Part shown: positions 23,101 through 34,831 of the stretch, in pieces | How positions within the stretch are numbered: position 1 is the stretch's first letter | Layout of the letters: every line of letters begins with the position of its first letter | Assembly (NCBI RefSeq): GCF_904849725.1 | Contig: NC_058520.1 | Span: 396,255,993 to 396,319,992 of the forward strand | From: Hordeum vulgare subsp. vulgare | Taxonomy: Eukaryota > Streptophyta > Magnoliopsida > Poales > Poaceae | DNA: 64,000 nucleotides | Direction of reading: 5' to 3' | The notes under the pieces: generated by a model | Database searches by the model: none | Seen by the model: the letters and a program-made list of their open reading frames with translations, nothing else | Told to the model about the DNA's origin: nothing | Translations under genes and position numbers: made by a program

Positions 23101-23374
23101 TATCTCCTTCTCATCAAGATAGGCATACTTAAGAGTATCAGGCAACTGTTTAAGCTCGAACACAGGATCACCCTTTGGTGGGGGAGGATCCCAAGCAGTT
23201 CAACAGGCAGATTATTCTTGAGAATAGGACATTGTTCTAAGACAATTCTATCTATCTCATCTCTCTCCTCCATATGCATATCATTTTCATGCTCAAGCAG
23301 ATATTGCTCTAAAGGATCCGTAGGAGGTACGGCAATAGAGGCAAGAGCAATGATTTCATCCCTACTAGACGACT
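20168..23374 (-). pseudogene. pol: Athila-lineage pol (RT, RNase H, integrase), several breaks
   Basis: RT: segments PVHCVPKKGG, YRMVIDFRKLNKATRKDHYPLP and HFCFLDGYSGF lie between 22850 and 22570; the active-site FMDD segment is in a shifted frame near 22410. RNase [15 protein letters not shown] with [18 protein letters not shown] and IHSDHAAI (about 21990-21770). Integrase: a zinc domain with CDECQRIG, then core [15 protein letters not shown] and GQVELSN supplying D, D and E. TAG at 20875-20877 stands where a Gln codon is expected just before that Glu. Frameshifts lie near 23195, 22557, 21990 and 20395. The C-terminus (FPRVVNGERIKHY) ends near 20168. The product is not functional. Confidence 0.88.
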
Positions 23375-24940
23375 TTCTTTCATGGGTTGTCTTCCAAACT
23401 TGGAGAAGTTAAATTTATGAGACACACCCTCGAAACTTACTGTGACAGTCTGTTTAATGCAATCAATGTGAGCATTGACAGTGTTGAGAAAGGGTCTACC
23501 AAATATGATGGGACAAAAGCTATCTTGTGCAGTACCAAGGACGAGGAAATCAGTAGGATGCTTCGTCTTACCACACAGGACTTCTATGTCTCTCACAATT
23601 CCCAAAGGGCAGATAGTGTCTCTATTAGCTAGCGTGATAGTGACATCAATGGGTTCTAACTCAGCAGGTGCAATCTCATCTTTGATTTCATCATAGAGAG
23701 AACGGGGTATTGCACTAACACTAGCTCCCATATCACATAAACCATGGTAACAATGATCTCCTATCTCAACAGAAACAACGGGCAGGCCAACTACAGGTCC
23801 GTGCTTGTCTTTCGCGTGAGGTTTAGCAATTCTAGCGGAGTCCTCACAGAATTTAATAACATGCCCGTCTATGTCTTCGGCTAAGAGATCTTTGATAATA
23901 GCAACACTAGGTTCAACTCTAATCTCCTCAGGGGGTGCAAGTGGTCTAATGTAACCCCTACGTATTACAGTTGGAGCTTTAGAATAATCCTTCATCCTAG
24001 CAGGGTATGGTGGTTTATCAGTGTAAGCACAAGGAACAACATGATCACTAAAAGCTATGATTTTCTCCTCAACTAGATTGGTTTTGGCTATGTTGCTTTC
24101 TACAAGAGGATGATATTTAAACCACTTCTCTTTGGGAAGATCAACATGAGCAGCAAAAGATTCACATAGAGAAGCTACTATCTCAGAGTCAAGTCCATAC
24201 TTAGCGCTAAAATCTCTAGAAGTGTTTGTCTCAACAAAATATTTAACGCAATCAAACTGGAAATTCATACCTGAGTCCTTACCTTCCTCCAGCTCCCAAT
24301 CTTCAGAGTTGCGTTTGATTCTCTCCAATAAATTCCACTTGTGATCAATATCCTTCTTCATAAAAGAACCGACACAAGAAGTGTCAAGCATGGTACGATC
24401 TTCATGAGAAAGCCGAGCATAAAAGTTTTGAGTGATGATTTCTCTCGAGAGCTCATGATTGGGGCATGAATATAGCATTGATTTAAGCCTCCCCCAAGCT
24501 TGAGCTATGCTTTCCCTGTCACGAGGCCAAAAGTTATAAATAAAGTTCCGATCACGATGTACTAAATGCATAGGATAGAACTTTTGATGAAATTCCAATT
24601 TCAACCGATTGTAGCCCCATGATCCAGCATCATCACATAACCTATACCATGTCAACGCCTTATCCTTCAAAGATAAAGGAAATACTTTATTATTTACCTC
24701 ATCCTCGGGCAAACCTGCAAGCTTAAATAAACCACAAACTTCATCTACATAGATTAGATGAAAGTCTGGATGTGAAGATCCATCTCCTGTAAAAGGATTA
24801 GCCAGCAGTTTCTCAAGCATACCCAAAGGAACTTCAGAAAAGATATTTTCAGTAGGTACCTCAGGTTGAGGAGCAACTCCTCGTGCTTCCGTTCGTGGTG
24901 AAGATACCCTGAACAAACTCCTCAAAGAAAGAGTTTCCAT
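23375..24940 (-). pseudogene. gag: Athila-lineage gag-protease
   Basis: The frame is open from ATG 24938-24940. The N-terminal half matches the gypsy Gag core (NKVFPLSLKDKALTWYRL then RLKLEFHQKFYP). The C-terminal half is a retropepsin-like protease: the catalytic motif CDMGASVSAIP lies with Asp at 23732-23734, and IIFGRPFLNTVNA follows. No CCHC knuckle is visible, usual for Athila Gag. The frame fails near 23375, after FGRQPMKE, where the continuation moves to another frame. Above that point there is no stop, so Gag and protease were intact until recently. Met after the catalytic Asp replaces the more usual Ser/Thr. Confidence 0.88.
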
Positions 24941-25017
24941 AGTGACAAGTGACAATAAATTTCAGCACAGTACAAAAGTGTTTCCTTACCAATTTCCACT
25001 TACCAAAGGCGCTTCAC

Positions 25018-25035
25018 TCCCCGGCAACGGCGCCA
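25018..25035 (-). other. Primer binding site (Asp-tRNA type)
   Basis: The minus strand reads TGGCGCCGTTGCCGGGGA, 11 bases inside the 5' LTR. It is complementary to the 3' end of plant tRNA-Asp. The two Sabrina-like elements use the same primer type. Confidence 0.9.
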
Positions 25036-25046
25036 GAAAAGAGTCT

Positions 25047-26577
25047 TGATGACCCACAAGTATAGGGGATCAATCGTAGTCCTTTCGATAAGCAAGAGTG
25101 TCGAACCCAACAAGGAGCAGAAGGCTCTGATAAACGGATTTCAACAAGGTAATAACTGCAAGCACTGAAAGTAGCGGTAACAAGTGATTGTGTAGCGAGG
25201 TGAAACGTAGCAAGCAAAGTGTAACAAGTAACAAGTAGTAGCAACGGTGCAGCAAGTGGCCCAATCCCTTTTGTAGCAAGGGACAAGCCTGAACAAAGTC
25301 TTATAGGAGGAAAAACGCTCCCGAGGACACACGGGAATTTCTGTCATGCTAGTTTCATCATGTTCATATGATTCGCGTTCGTTACTTTGATAGTTTGATA
25401 TGTGGGTGGACCGGCGCTTGGGTACTGCCCTTACTTGGACAAGCATCCCACTTATGATTAACCTCTCTCGCAAGCATCCGCAACTACAAAAGAAGAATTA
25501 AGACAAAGTCTAACCATAGCATTAAACTAGTGGATCCAAATCAGCCCCTCATGAAGCAACGCATAGACTAGGGTTTAAGCTTCTGTCACTCCAGCAACCC
25601 ATCATCTACTTACTACTTCCCAATGCCTTCCTCTAGGCCCAAATATGGTGAAGTGTTATGTATTCGACGTTCACATAACACCACTAGAGGAAAAACAACA
25701 TACAACATATCAAAATACGGAAGGAATATCAAATTCACATGACTATTATCAACATGACTTATCCCATGTCCTCAGGAACAAAATTAACTACTCACAAGAC
25801 ATAATCATAATCATGACCAGAGGTGTAACGAATAGCATCAAGGATCTGAACATAAACTCTTCCACCAAGTAATCCAACTAGCATCAACTACAAAGAGTAA
25901 TCAACACTACTAGCAACTTTACAAGTACCAATCGGAGTTGCGAGACTAAGATTGGTTACAAGAGATGAACTTGGGGTTGGAGAGGAGATGGTGCTGATGA
26001 AGATGTTGATGAAGATTCCTCCCCTCCGACGAGAGGAGTGTTGGTGATGACGATGGCGACGATTTCCCCCTCCGAGAGGGAAATTTCCCCGACAGGATCG
26101 TCCTGCCGGAGCTCTAGATTGAATCTGCTCAAGTTCCGCCTCATGGCGGCGGCGAAACCACGAAAAATCTCTCGTATGATTTTTTTTCCAGGTCAGGACG
26201 CGTCATATAGAAAAAAGAGGGGGGCTAGTGGGCCAGTGGGCTGCCCACAAGCCTGCCCTGCGCCGCGAGGGGGGTGGTGATGGTGGGCAAGCTTGTGGGG
26301 CCCTGGTGGCCCCCCTCTGGTAGTTCTTTCGCCTAGTATTTTTAATATATTCCAGAAAAAATCCACGTAAATTTTCAGGGCATTTGGAGATGTGTAGAAT
26401 AGTGGACTAGGATTTGCTCCTTTTCTAGTCCAGAATTCCAGCTGCCTGAATTCTCCCTCTTCAAATAATCCTTGCAAAATGAGAGAGAAAAGGCATAAAT
26501 ATGGTACCACAAGTAATATAACAGCCCAAGAAGCAATAAATATCAACATGAAAACTTGATGCAAAATGGACGTATCA
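25047..26577 (-). repeat. 5' LTR of the Athila-lineage element
   Basis: On the minus strand it runs TGATACGTCC to GGGTCATCA. It pairs with 16437-17961. A GC-rich inverted repeat (CCACAAGC ... GCTTGTGG, 26245-26298) lies within it. Confidence 0.93.
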
Positions 26578-26582
26578 CGTAC
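26578..26582. repeat. Target-site duplication CGTAC, right copy
   Basis: Identical to 16432-16436. The copia reading frame picks up here (CGTACTGCTGCAGAGTGG). Confidence 0.95.
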
Positions 26583-28015
26583 TGCTGCAGAGTGGTACGG
26601 TAACCCTGTCTTGGAGGTCATGTTGTTGAACAACATTGAACCTACGAGCTATGGAGAAGCGATGGTGGGCCCAGATTCCGACAAATGGCTGGAGGCCATG
26701 AAATCTGAGAGAGGATCCATGTATGAAAACAAAGTGTAGACTTTGGAAGAACTACTTGATGGTCGTAGGACTATTGAGTGAAGATGGATCTTTAAAAGGA
26801 ATATAGACGATGATGGTGATAAGTCGCCACTAAGAAAAGCTTGACTTGTCGCAAAGATGTTTCCGACAAGATCGAAGAGTTGACTATGATGAGACTTTCT
26901 CACTCATAGCGATGCTAAAAGTCTGTTAGTAGTTGCTGCATTATTTATGAAATATTGCACATAGGATGACAAAACATTGTTTCCTCGACGGTTTCCTTGA
27001 GGAAAGGTTGTGTGTGATACAACCAGAAGGTTTTGTCGATCCTAAGGATGCTAACAAGTATGCAAGCTCCAGCGATCCTTCTATGGGCTGGTGCAAGCAT
27101 CTCGGAGTTGGAATATACGCTTTGATGAGATGATCAAAGCTTTTGGGTTTGTACAAGGTTTATGAGAAACTTGTATTTCCAAAGAAGTGAGTGGGAGCAC
27201 TATAGAATTTCTGATAAGTATATGTGGTTGACATATTGTTGATCGGAAGTAATGTAGAATTTCTGTAAAGCTTAAAGGTTGTTTGAAAGGGGTTTTTCAA
27301 AGGAAGACCCGGATAGAGCTACTTGAACATTGAGCATCGAGATCTATGGAGATAGATCAAAGTGCTAAAACCGAACTTTCAAATGAAATGCATGCCTTGA
27401 CAAGTTTTTGAAGGAGTTCAAAATAGATCAGCAAAGAAAGAGTTCTTGAATGTGTTGTAAGGTGTGAATTTGAGCGAGACTCAAAAGCCCGACCACGGCA
27501 GAAGAAAGAGAAAGGGCGAAGGTCGTCCCCTATGCCTTAGCCATAGACTCTACAGTATGCCATGTTGTGTACCGCACTTGATGTGTGCCTTGCCACAAGT
27601 GTGTTAAGAGGTACAGAGAATGATCCAGGATTGAATCACTGAACATCGGTCAAAGTTATCCTTAGTAACTAATAGACTAAAGAATTTTTCTCGATTATGG
27701 AGGTCGTTGAAGAGTTCGTCGTAAAGGTTACGTTGATGCAAGCTTTGACACTAATTCGAATAACTATGAGTATAAAACGGATTCGTATAGTAGAGTAGAT
27801 ATTTGGAGTATTTCTGAATAGCACGTAGTAGCAGCATCTATAACATGACATAAAGATTTGTAAAGCACACACGGATCTGAAAGATTCAGAACCGTTGACT
27901 AAAGCCTCTCTCACGAGCAAGACGTGATCAGACCCCAGAACTATATGGGTGTTGGATTCGTTAAAATCACATGGTGGTGTGAACTAGATTATTGACTCTA
28001 GTGCAAGTGGGAGAC
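26578..28015 (+). pseudogene. Degenerate BARE-type RT and RNase H
   Basis: Reading resumes after the Athila-lineage insertion with the copia RT N-terminus (NNIEPTSYGEAMVGPDSDKWLEAMKSE, translated across 26620-26710), then RT fragments near 27000-27130 and RNase H-like remnants to about 28010. Stops and shifts are frequent. The last bases, CAAGTGGGAGAC, form the polypurine tract directly before the LTR at 28016. The second copy of this region lies inverted at 55096-56400. Confidence 0.8.
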
Positions 28016-29872
28016 TGTTGGAAATATGCCCTAGAGGCAATAATATATTAGTTATTATTATATTTCCTTGTTCATAATAATCGTTTATTATCCATGCTAG
28101 AATTGTATTGATTGGAAACTCAAATACATGTGTGGATACATAGACAACACACTGTCCCTAGTGAGCCTCTAGTTGGCTAGTTCGTTGATCAAAGATGGTC
28201 AAGTTTCCTAGCCATAGGCAAGTATTGTCACTTGATAACGGGATCACAACATTAGGAGAATCATGTGATGGACAAGACCCAAACTATGAACGTAGCATAT
28301 TGATCGTGTCGTTTTATTGCTATTGTTTTCTGCGTGTCAAGTATTTGTTCCTATGACCATGAGATCATATAACTCATTGGCACCGGAGGAATACCTTGTG
28401 TGCATCAAACGTCGAAACATAACTAGGTGACTATAAAGGTGCTCTACGGGTATCTCCGAAGGTGTCCATTGAGTTAGTATGGATCAAGACTGGGATTTTT
28501 CACTCCGTGTGACGGAGAGGTATCTCGGGGCCCACTCGGTAATACAACATCACACACAAGCCTTGCAAGCAATGTGACTAAGTGAAAGTCACGGTATCTT
28601 GTATTACGGAACGAGTAAAGAGACTTGCCGGTAACGAGATTGAAATAGGTATGCGGATACCGACGATCAAATCTCGGGCAAGTAACATACCGAAGGACAA
28701 AGGGAATGACATACGGGATTATATGAATCCTTGCCACTGAGGTTCAACCGATAAGATCTTTGGAGAATATGTAGGATCTAATATGGGCATCCAGGTCCCG
28801 CTATTGGGTATTGACCGAGGAGTGTCTCGGGTCATGTCTACATAGGTCTCGAACCCGCGGGGTCTGCACACTTAAGGTTTAGTGACGTTTCGGTATAGTT
28901 GAGTTATAGGTGTTGGTAACCAAAAGTTGTTCGGAGTCCCAGGTGAGATCTAGGACGTCACGAGGAACTCCGGAATGGCCCGTAGGTAAAGATTTATATA
29001 TAGGAAGTTCTGGTTTGGTCACCGGAAAAGTTTCGGGATCATCAGTAGTGTACCGGGAGTGCCGGGAGGGGTGCCGGGGACCATCGGGAGGGGTATCATG
29101 CCCCAAGGGGTCTCATGGGCTATGGGAATAGATAAACCAGCCCCTAGTGGGCTGGAATTAGTTCGCACTAAGGCCCATAAGGTTTGAGAAGGAAAAACAC
29201 AAGGTGGGAAGAGTTTCCAAGTGGGAAGGTGGAATCCTACTCCAAGTAGGATTGGAGTAGGACTCCTCCACCTCCAATTTCAGCCAAACCTTGAGGGTTT
29301 GAGGCTGCCTCCTCCCCTCCCTCCCTCCTATATATACTAGAGGTATTGAGGGTTTTTGAGACACAACTTTGCCACGTGGTGCTCGACCCTATACCACGCA
29401 GTTTTTCCTCTAGATCGTATTTCTGCAGAGCTTAGGCGAAGCCCTGCCGGAGTAGATCATTACCACCATCGGTGCACCGTCACGCTGCCGGAGAACTCTT
29501 CTACCTCTCCGCCACCTCTTGCTGGATCAAGAAGGTGGAGATCGTCATCGAGCTGTACGTGTGCTGAATGCGGAGGTGCCGTCCGTTCGGCACTAGATCG
29601 GAACGGATCATGAGACGGATCGCAAGACGGTTTGTGCAACGGATCGCGGGACGGATCGCGGGGCGGATCGTGGGACGGATCACGGGACGGTTCGTGGGGT
29701 GATTCGAGGGACGTGAAGACGTTCCACTACATCAACCGCGTTTCTTAACGCTTCCTGTTGTGCGATCTACAAGGGTATGTAGATCCAAATCTCCTCTCAT
29801 AGATGGACATCACCATGATAGGTCTTCGTGTGCGTAGGAAAATTTTTGTTTCCCATGCAACGTTCCCCAACA
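28016..29872 (+). repeat. 3' LTR of the BARE-type copia
   Basis: 1,857 bases from TGTTGGAAATATGCCC to CCCCAACA, the length and ends of BARE/WIS/Angela LTRs. A related, shorter copy lies inverted at 53317-55095. It is AT-rich at the start and has a TATA region near 29328. Confidence 0.95.
29328..29338 (+). promoter_or_regulatory. TATA box in the BARE-type LTR
   Basis: CTATATATACT follows a C/T-rich run (CCTCCCCTCCCTCCCTCC) and precedes the R-U5-like end of the LTR. BARE LTRs are known to have functional TATA boxes in this part. Here it would drive outward transcription into 29873 onward. Confidence 0.55.
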
Positions 29873-31330
29873 TAATTGCCATCCTAGGACAACTCCGGTT
29901 CCCATGGATGTCTAACTACAGTTGCCAAGACTTATAAACTACAGTTGCAAAGACTTGTAAATTGCAGTTGCCATGCATGGTGGACTAAATTTTCCATGCA
30001 TGGTTGGCTAGATTTGCCATGTTTTTAATGTGGCACCTACATGTATGGTTACATAATGTTGCTACCTCTACTACAAGAATAAGCAGACATGGGTAGGATG
30101 CATAAAGGAAAAAAATCAGATCTGTAATGATTCTAGACATGAGAAATGGCATCCATCTTATGTTTTATGTTGGCATGTATGCATGTATCCCATGGCAAGC
30201 TGCACCACCTAGAGCTATCGATAATACAAATACAAGACACCAACTACAAGTAGTGCATGGTGCAACTCAAGGTGTTGTGAACACACAAAAAACATGCAAA
30301 CAAATTGATGTGGAAAAATAATAAATAGAGCAACAAAAAATCTGGGGTGATGAACTCACAAACTTACGTATTTTCGAAATGCAAGACCATCATGCACCAC
30401 GTGGAAACAGCTAGCAATAAGAGACCTACCATCAACATCTTGCGCAGGTGAGACAGAAAAAATTTGTTATCACAAGCAATGTACCGAATGGAAAACTGTT
30501 GAAACATGGCAATTACCATGGATGTGAGAAAAAATGAAAATGAATGACATTTGCCATGGTGTGACATGAATGGATGAGAATTAATATAATAAAATGCAGT
30601 TGCCATCTATGAAGAACTGAATTTTCCATATATGTACAATTGCAGTAGCCATATATGAACAACTACAATTGCCATCTCTGCTTACATACAACTATCATGT
30701 TTGATCAACTACACTTGCCATACAAGCTCAAAATTGCACTTGACATGGATGCTGAACTATAGTTGCCACCCTTGGACAACTGAGAAATTGCTATCCCATG
30801 TCAACTGCAGTTGCCATCCCATATCAAGTCCATATTGCCATGCATAGTATGATAATCTTGTCATTATTTTAAAAACAGAACTTCCAATTATTGACATGTG
30901 TAATCCATGACACCTGTAATTGCGTAGTGACATTAACTGCAATTGTCATGGATTATCAAATGGAGTTGCCGTATGAGATCTTAAAAAGTTGCCATTCAAA
31001 AATACTGATTACACACTTACTTGATAAAAAAATGCAGGAGCTATGACTACATTCAACAATGTCTTGTGTTCATCTGTTGCAGGTACCTCGGAGAAAACAG
31101 AAGGGTCGTTCCATGAGCTGTTCAACCAGCCTCTGACAAACAATGCACAGACAGTGTCAAACTTACCATTGTTACAACAATGACGACGAGCACACCTAGG
31201 GACATCAGCACGAGCAACGTCCAAAAAGATGAAACAACCACCAATACTAAAGTGAATGAGGAAACTGATGACGAAATGCAAGGGGAAGAAGAAGATGGAC
31301 ATTGCGAATTCATGCTAACTCAACCTCCTT
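29873..31330 (+). repeat. Degenerate TTGCCATG-type repeat array, upstream copy
   Basis: No gene is seen. The motif (C/A)(A/G)(G/A)TTGCCAT recurs at irregular 20-60 base spacing, for example near 29877, 29964, 30598, 30670, 30806, 30832 and 30988, separated by AT-rich filler. It starts right after the BARE-type LTR. The same motif fills the candidate intron region at 32880-33350, so both belong to the MULE/FAR1-type unit. Confidence 0.6.
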
Positions 31331-33789
31331 GTGTTTGATAGAGATTTAGTTCCTTTGAATATGCCAGGAAATACTATTAGAGCTATGCATTGTTACATGG
31401 ATTTGCTATAAGCACAGAATACCATAGGAAACTAAAAGAGACTGGAGGGTACACCAGAGGTGAGTTTAGGTGCTACAAGGCATGAAAGAACAAGAAAGCT
31501 AAAGGTGATATGCCGGTCGTACCAGAATGGAGAAGAGGCATCACTATCAAGACATGATGCCCTGCTAGAATGAGACTAAACATAGATGGATCCTGGTAGG
31601 TGATCATCGAGTTTCTGGACGAGCACAACCACGATATGATAAAGAAGTTTGACCTTGTAAAATTTAAGAGCACACATCATGGATTGAGTCCCCAAGAGAA
31701 TAAATTCATAAATTGATGCATGATTGTAACGTTATTACTTCGAGAATGGTCTAGATATTGTCCCTGGTCCACAACAAAGATGAGAAACTGAGTAGCATGC
31801 CCTACCTACCAGCACACATCACAAACCTGAAGGCAAAGTACACCAGAGAAAGCAAGTTGGCTCACATAGAAGACACCACTGTCTACTTCAAAGAGAGAGC
31901 AAAAGAAGATCCTAATTTCTTCTACAGGATAAGACTCCATGATGAGGAATGTGTGAGAAACATGTATTGGGTGGATGGTGCAGCAAGGAGAGCCTACAAG
32001 CATTATCGTGACTGCATTTTGTTTGACGCAACATCTCTCACGAGTATGTACAAGATGCCATGTGCTCCATTCATAGGAATAAATAACCACAACCAGTCTT
32101 TGCAGTTCGGCTGCGGCCTTGTGTAGAACGAAGATATCAATGGCTACACTCGGTTGTTCAAGAGTTTCTTGGAGTGCATGGATGGACTTCCTCCAATGAA
32201 CATAATAACAGACCAGAACTTTAGCATGCATGGAGGCATAAAACACGTCTTCCCCATGGCAGTTCATAGGCACTGCAGGTGGCATAATTAGGGAAGCAGA
32301 AGAGACTCTATGACCATTCTTTGCTGACCGTCAAGAACTACACAAGGCATTCGAGATGTGTGTGAACCACAACTTGACAGTGGAAGAGTTCGAACGGAGC
32401 TAGACCGTTATGATTGAAAAATACCAAGTTTAGGACAACGAGACCCTTCAAAACCTATGGGAGAAGTGGATGTACTCGGTGTCAACCTACTTTACGCAGT
32501 GCTTCTACCCGTTCCTACAAACAACACAAGACAGTGAGGGTTTCAATGCTGTTTTGAAGCGTTATGTGAGCCCTAGCAACTCATTGTTATAGTTTTCCAA
32601 GCAGTATACAGCTTTGCAACAGAAAATACTGGGAACGGAGCTGCATCAAAAGGAAAACACAGCACTAAAGTAGCCAAAATTCCTCACATACTTACCCATG
32701 GAGAGGCATATGAGAAAAATATACACAAACAAGATCTTTTTCAAGTAAGTGTGTGCTCGCACAGTCTTTAGTTGGCAAGTATGGCAGAATGCATACACCC
32801 CCATACTTAATAAAAAGGTGAAACAAATAACAAGAACCATGTTGCAAGCATTATATTGCAAAAAGGTAAAACAAACAAATAAAAATGCCATAGATAATGG
32901 AATGAAGCTGCCATGTACAATGAACAAGTATTAATAGTTTCCATGTGTGATGCAATATAAATGCCATGTGGATTGTAGTGTAATTGCCATGTGTAAACTG
33001 GTTTGCATAAGAATGTAGTTGGCCGTGTGAAAATGCACTACAATTGCCATGTAGAATTCTATGCATTTTCTATAACATGAACCACGTTTGCCATGTGATG
33101 AAGTGGTTGCAGTTGCCATGTTAAAACAACCATAGTTGCCATGTGCATAACACTTTGTTTGCTTGTTAACTGCACAACAATTGCCATCTCTGACCAACTA
33201 TGTTAAGGCATCTCCAACTACTAGATTCACAAGTGTATTGGATGCTATGTACGAGAAATGTTTATCGTGCGCGTCGCACTTTGACTGCCATGTGGAAAAA
33301 ATGAATAAGATGTTGTAGTTGCCATGTGGAAAACATTCAAACATGCCGTGCGTACTATCAATTTTCCCCGTATTGAATTTAGTATGGTTTCTATTTTCTG
33401 GCCTACTACGGAACAATCAAATACTGCTAAAAAGGAAGTGAGAAAACAACAAGCACAAAACATGCATGTTCCAGGAAGGGATAAGCGATCCACCTCATAT
33501 GCAGCTTATCAAGTTGACAACTGGACATTCAAGGTGTGTAGTCTCGCGGACATGTTCGATTCAAAACCAGAAGATACGCACAAGGGGAGAAACTACTTTG
33601 TGGAGGCTGTCATAAGTGAAGGTGAGTTCTATTACGAATGCTGCAAGTTTGAACGGGACGAGATTGTGTGCTGCCACATACTCAAAGTTATGGAAATGCA
33701 CACAGTAAAGCATTTGCCCCGCCATTTCATACGTAGGCGATGGACTTGGGACGCTGACAAGGTGTTGGGCGACAAACATCAAATACAGT
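31331..33789 (+). pseudogene. MULE/FAR1-type transposase-derived gene, degenerate
   Basis: Order fits FAR1/FHY3-MULE proteins. A FAR1 DNA-binding (WRKY-GCM1-like) domain runs about 31345-31660 with EFRCYKA and EFLDEHNHDM and four in-frame stops. The MULE DDE-type core follows: CILFDATSLTSMYKMPCAPF (about 32010-32070) and MNIITDQNFSM (about 32200-32230) supply two acidic residues. Next comes a C-terminal helical part to 32744 (NKIFFK), ending at a good donor CAA|GTAAGT. After about 650 bases a SWIM zinc finger (FYYECCKFERDEIVCCHIL, about 33626-33685) appears. The gene stops at 33789 where the Sabrina-like LTR begins. Terminal repeats were not found. Confidence 0.75.
32880..33350 (+). repeat. 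Degenerate TTGCCATGTG repeat array inside the FAR1-type gene
   Basis: About a dozen copies of (A/T)(A/G)TTGCCATGTG occur at 25-70 base intervals, for example near 32985, 33042, 33111, 33132 and 33313. They lie between the GTAAGT donor at 32745 and the SWIM-encoding exon, so the array is probably intronic or was inserted in an intron. Repeats are irregular and imperfect. Confidence 0.6.
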
Positions 33790-34198
33790 TGATACGAATC
33801 TAACATATCTATATTTTTTTTATTATTTCATGCTGATATATTACCATTCTAGAATACTTTCGGGGTATTTATTTATCATTTTATATTATTTTTTAGCACT
33901 AACCTATTGACCCAGTGCCGAGTGCCAGTTGTTGTTTTCTGCATGTTTTTCACTTTTTTCGGTTTTCCATACCAAACAAAGTACAATTGCCCTAAAACTT
34001 TTTGGTGATTATTTCTGAATCAAAAGAAGATCAACGAGCATCCGAAGAAGGCTGGAGGCCTTACGAGGGTCCCACAAGCCATCAGTGTGTGGCCTGGGGG
34101 GCTGATAGCTTGTGCCTGCCTCGTGGTCCTCCCGGTTCTGTTATTTGATTTATAAATTTTCATCTACCCTAAAAACACCAGGGGAGTCCCGAAACACT
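33790..34198 (+). repeat. 5' LTR of Sabrina-like element A, first part
   Basis: Starts TGATACG and matches the first 420 bases of the element B LTR (58691 on), including TTTTATATTATTTTT and a CCACAAGC ... GCTTGTG inverted repeat (34072-34114). It is interrupted by the CACTA at 34199. Confidence 0.75.
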
Positions 34199-34211
34199 CA
34201 CTACACCACAA
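34199..34211 (+). repeat. CACTA left terminal inverted repeat
   Basis: CACTACACCACAA, 13 bases, perfect inverse of 44044-44056. Confidence 0.85.
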
Positions 34212-34831
34212 CGTTGATGTAAGGACAGAAAAAATGCAGGGACAAAACACTTTAAAGGGCAGATAAACTGTCGGGGTAGTGTTTCTTCCAGTTGCCGGAG
34301 AATGGCTGTCGGGGATAACTTCTCCCGGCAGATTTTTTGCCGGCAATTTCTTTGCCCTTGCTCGTGTATTTGCCAGCAGTCTATTTTCTCCCGGCAGATT
34401 GGTCAAAGCACATCAAACAACAATTACCGACAGTCCAACTGCCTTTAGAAGCTCATTTACCCGACAGTTTTTATGCCAACACATAGATTTCAATACCAAA
34501 TAGTATTAGACATCCATGCACTATATCCAATCAATCAGTACATATAACATAATTTATACACATATTTCACTCAAAATAACTTAAGTCTCATCCATACACT
34601 TTAATCAAAGTAACATGTAGGTATTGCTTGACTTCATGACAAGCCAGTGCGCTTTATGTGCTTACATTACAAACCCCGCCCCCATGGTACAACTGAGAAT
34701 ACAAGCTAACTCTGTACAAGTGCATGAATCCGAAGAGATGTTGGGCTTTGTGTGCAGATTGAGACAAAGAAACAATCCTCTCTTTTAATCTCACACTCCC
34801 TTTTCATCTTCAGATTAGATTCCAACCTCAG
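34212..34831. other. CACTA left subterminal region
   Basis: Contains repeated subterminal motifs in both orientations (CTGTCGGGG near 34270 and 34308, TCTCCCGGCAGATT near 34320 and 34387, CGACAG near 34428 and 34463), the likely transposase-binding repeats. No gene is seen. Confidence 0.6.

Larger units (their letters stand above)
16437..26577 (-). mobile_element. Athila-lineage Ty3-gypsy retrotransposon, full length (10.1 kb)
   Basis: LTRs of about 1.53 kb (TGATACGTCC...GGGTCATCA on the minus strand) flank an Asp-tRNA PBS, gag-protease, RT-RNase H-integrase (gypsy order), a small extra ORF and a polypurine tract, all on the minus strand. The perfect CGTAC duplication shows a single insertion into the BARE-type copia. 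The sequence resembles Triticeae Athila families catalogued under names such as Fatima or WHAM; the exact family needs a TREP comparison. LTR divergence by partial eye alignment is about 3-4%, higher than in the Maximus-lineage element. Coding regions have several frameshifts and one clear nonsense change, so it is no longer autonomous. Confidence 0.92.
1..29872 (+). mobile_element. BARE/WIS/Angela-type Ty1-copia retrotransposon, 5' end outside window, split by two nested elements
   Basis: The element reads left to right in three pieces: 1-822 (gag), 15238-16436 (pre-integrase and integrase) and 26578-29872 (RT, RNase H and 3' LTR). Translation is collinear across the breaks. The 3' LTR begins with TGTTGGAAATATGCCC and ends CCCCAACA, the ends I know from the BARE/WIS/Angela group of Triticeae. 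Coding pieces hold many stops and frameshifts, so this copy is dead and older than the elements inside it. The 5' LTR and start of gag lie before base 1. The five bases after the LTR are TAATT; the matching duplication cannot be seen. Confidence 0.9.

Noticed and set aside
25018..25035. tRNA-Asp gene fragment
   Set aside because: Only the 18-base primer binding site matches; there is no cloverleaf and the place beside the LTR explains it.
32880..33350. CRISPR-like or satellite array
   Set aside because: Plant nuclear context, very short and imperfect repeats with irregular spacing; neither constant spacers nor a fixed period is present.
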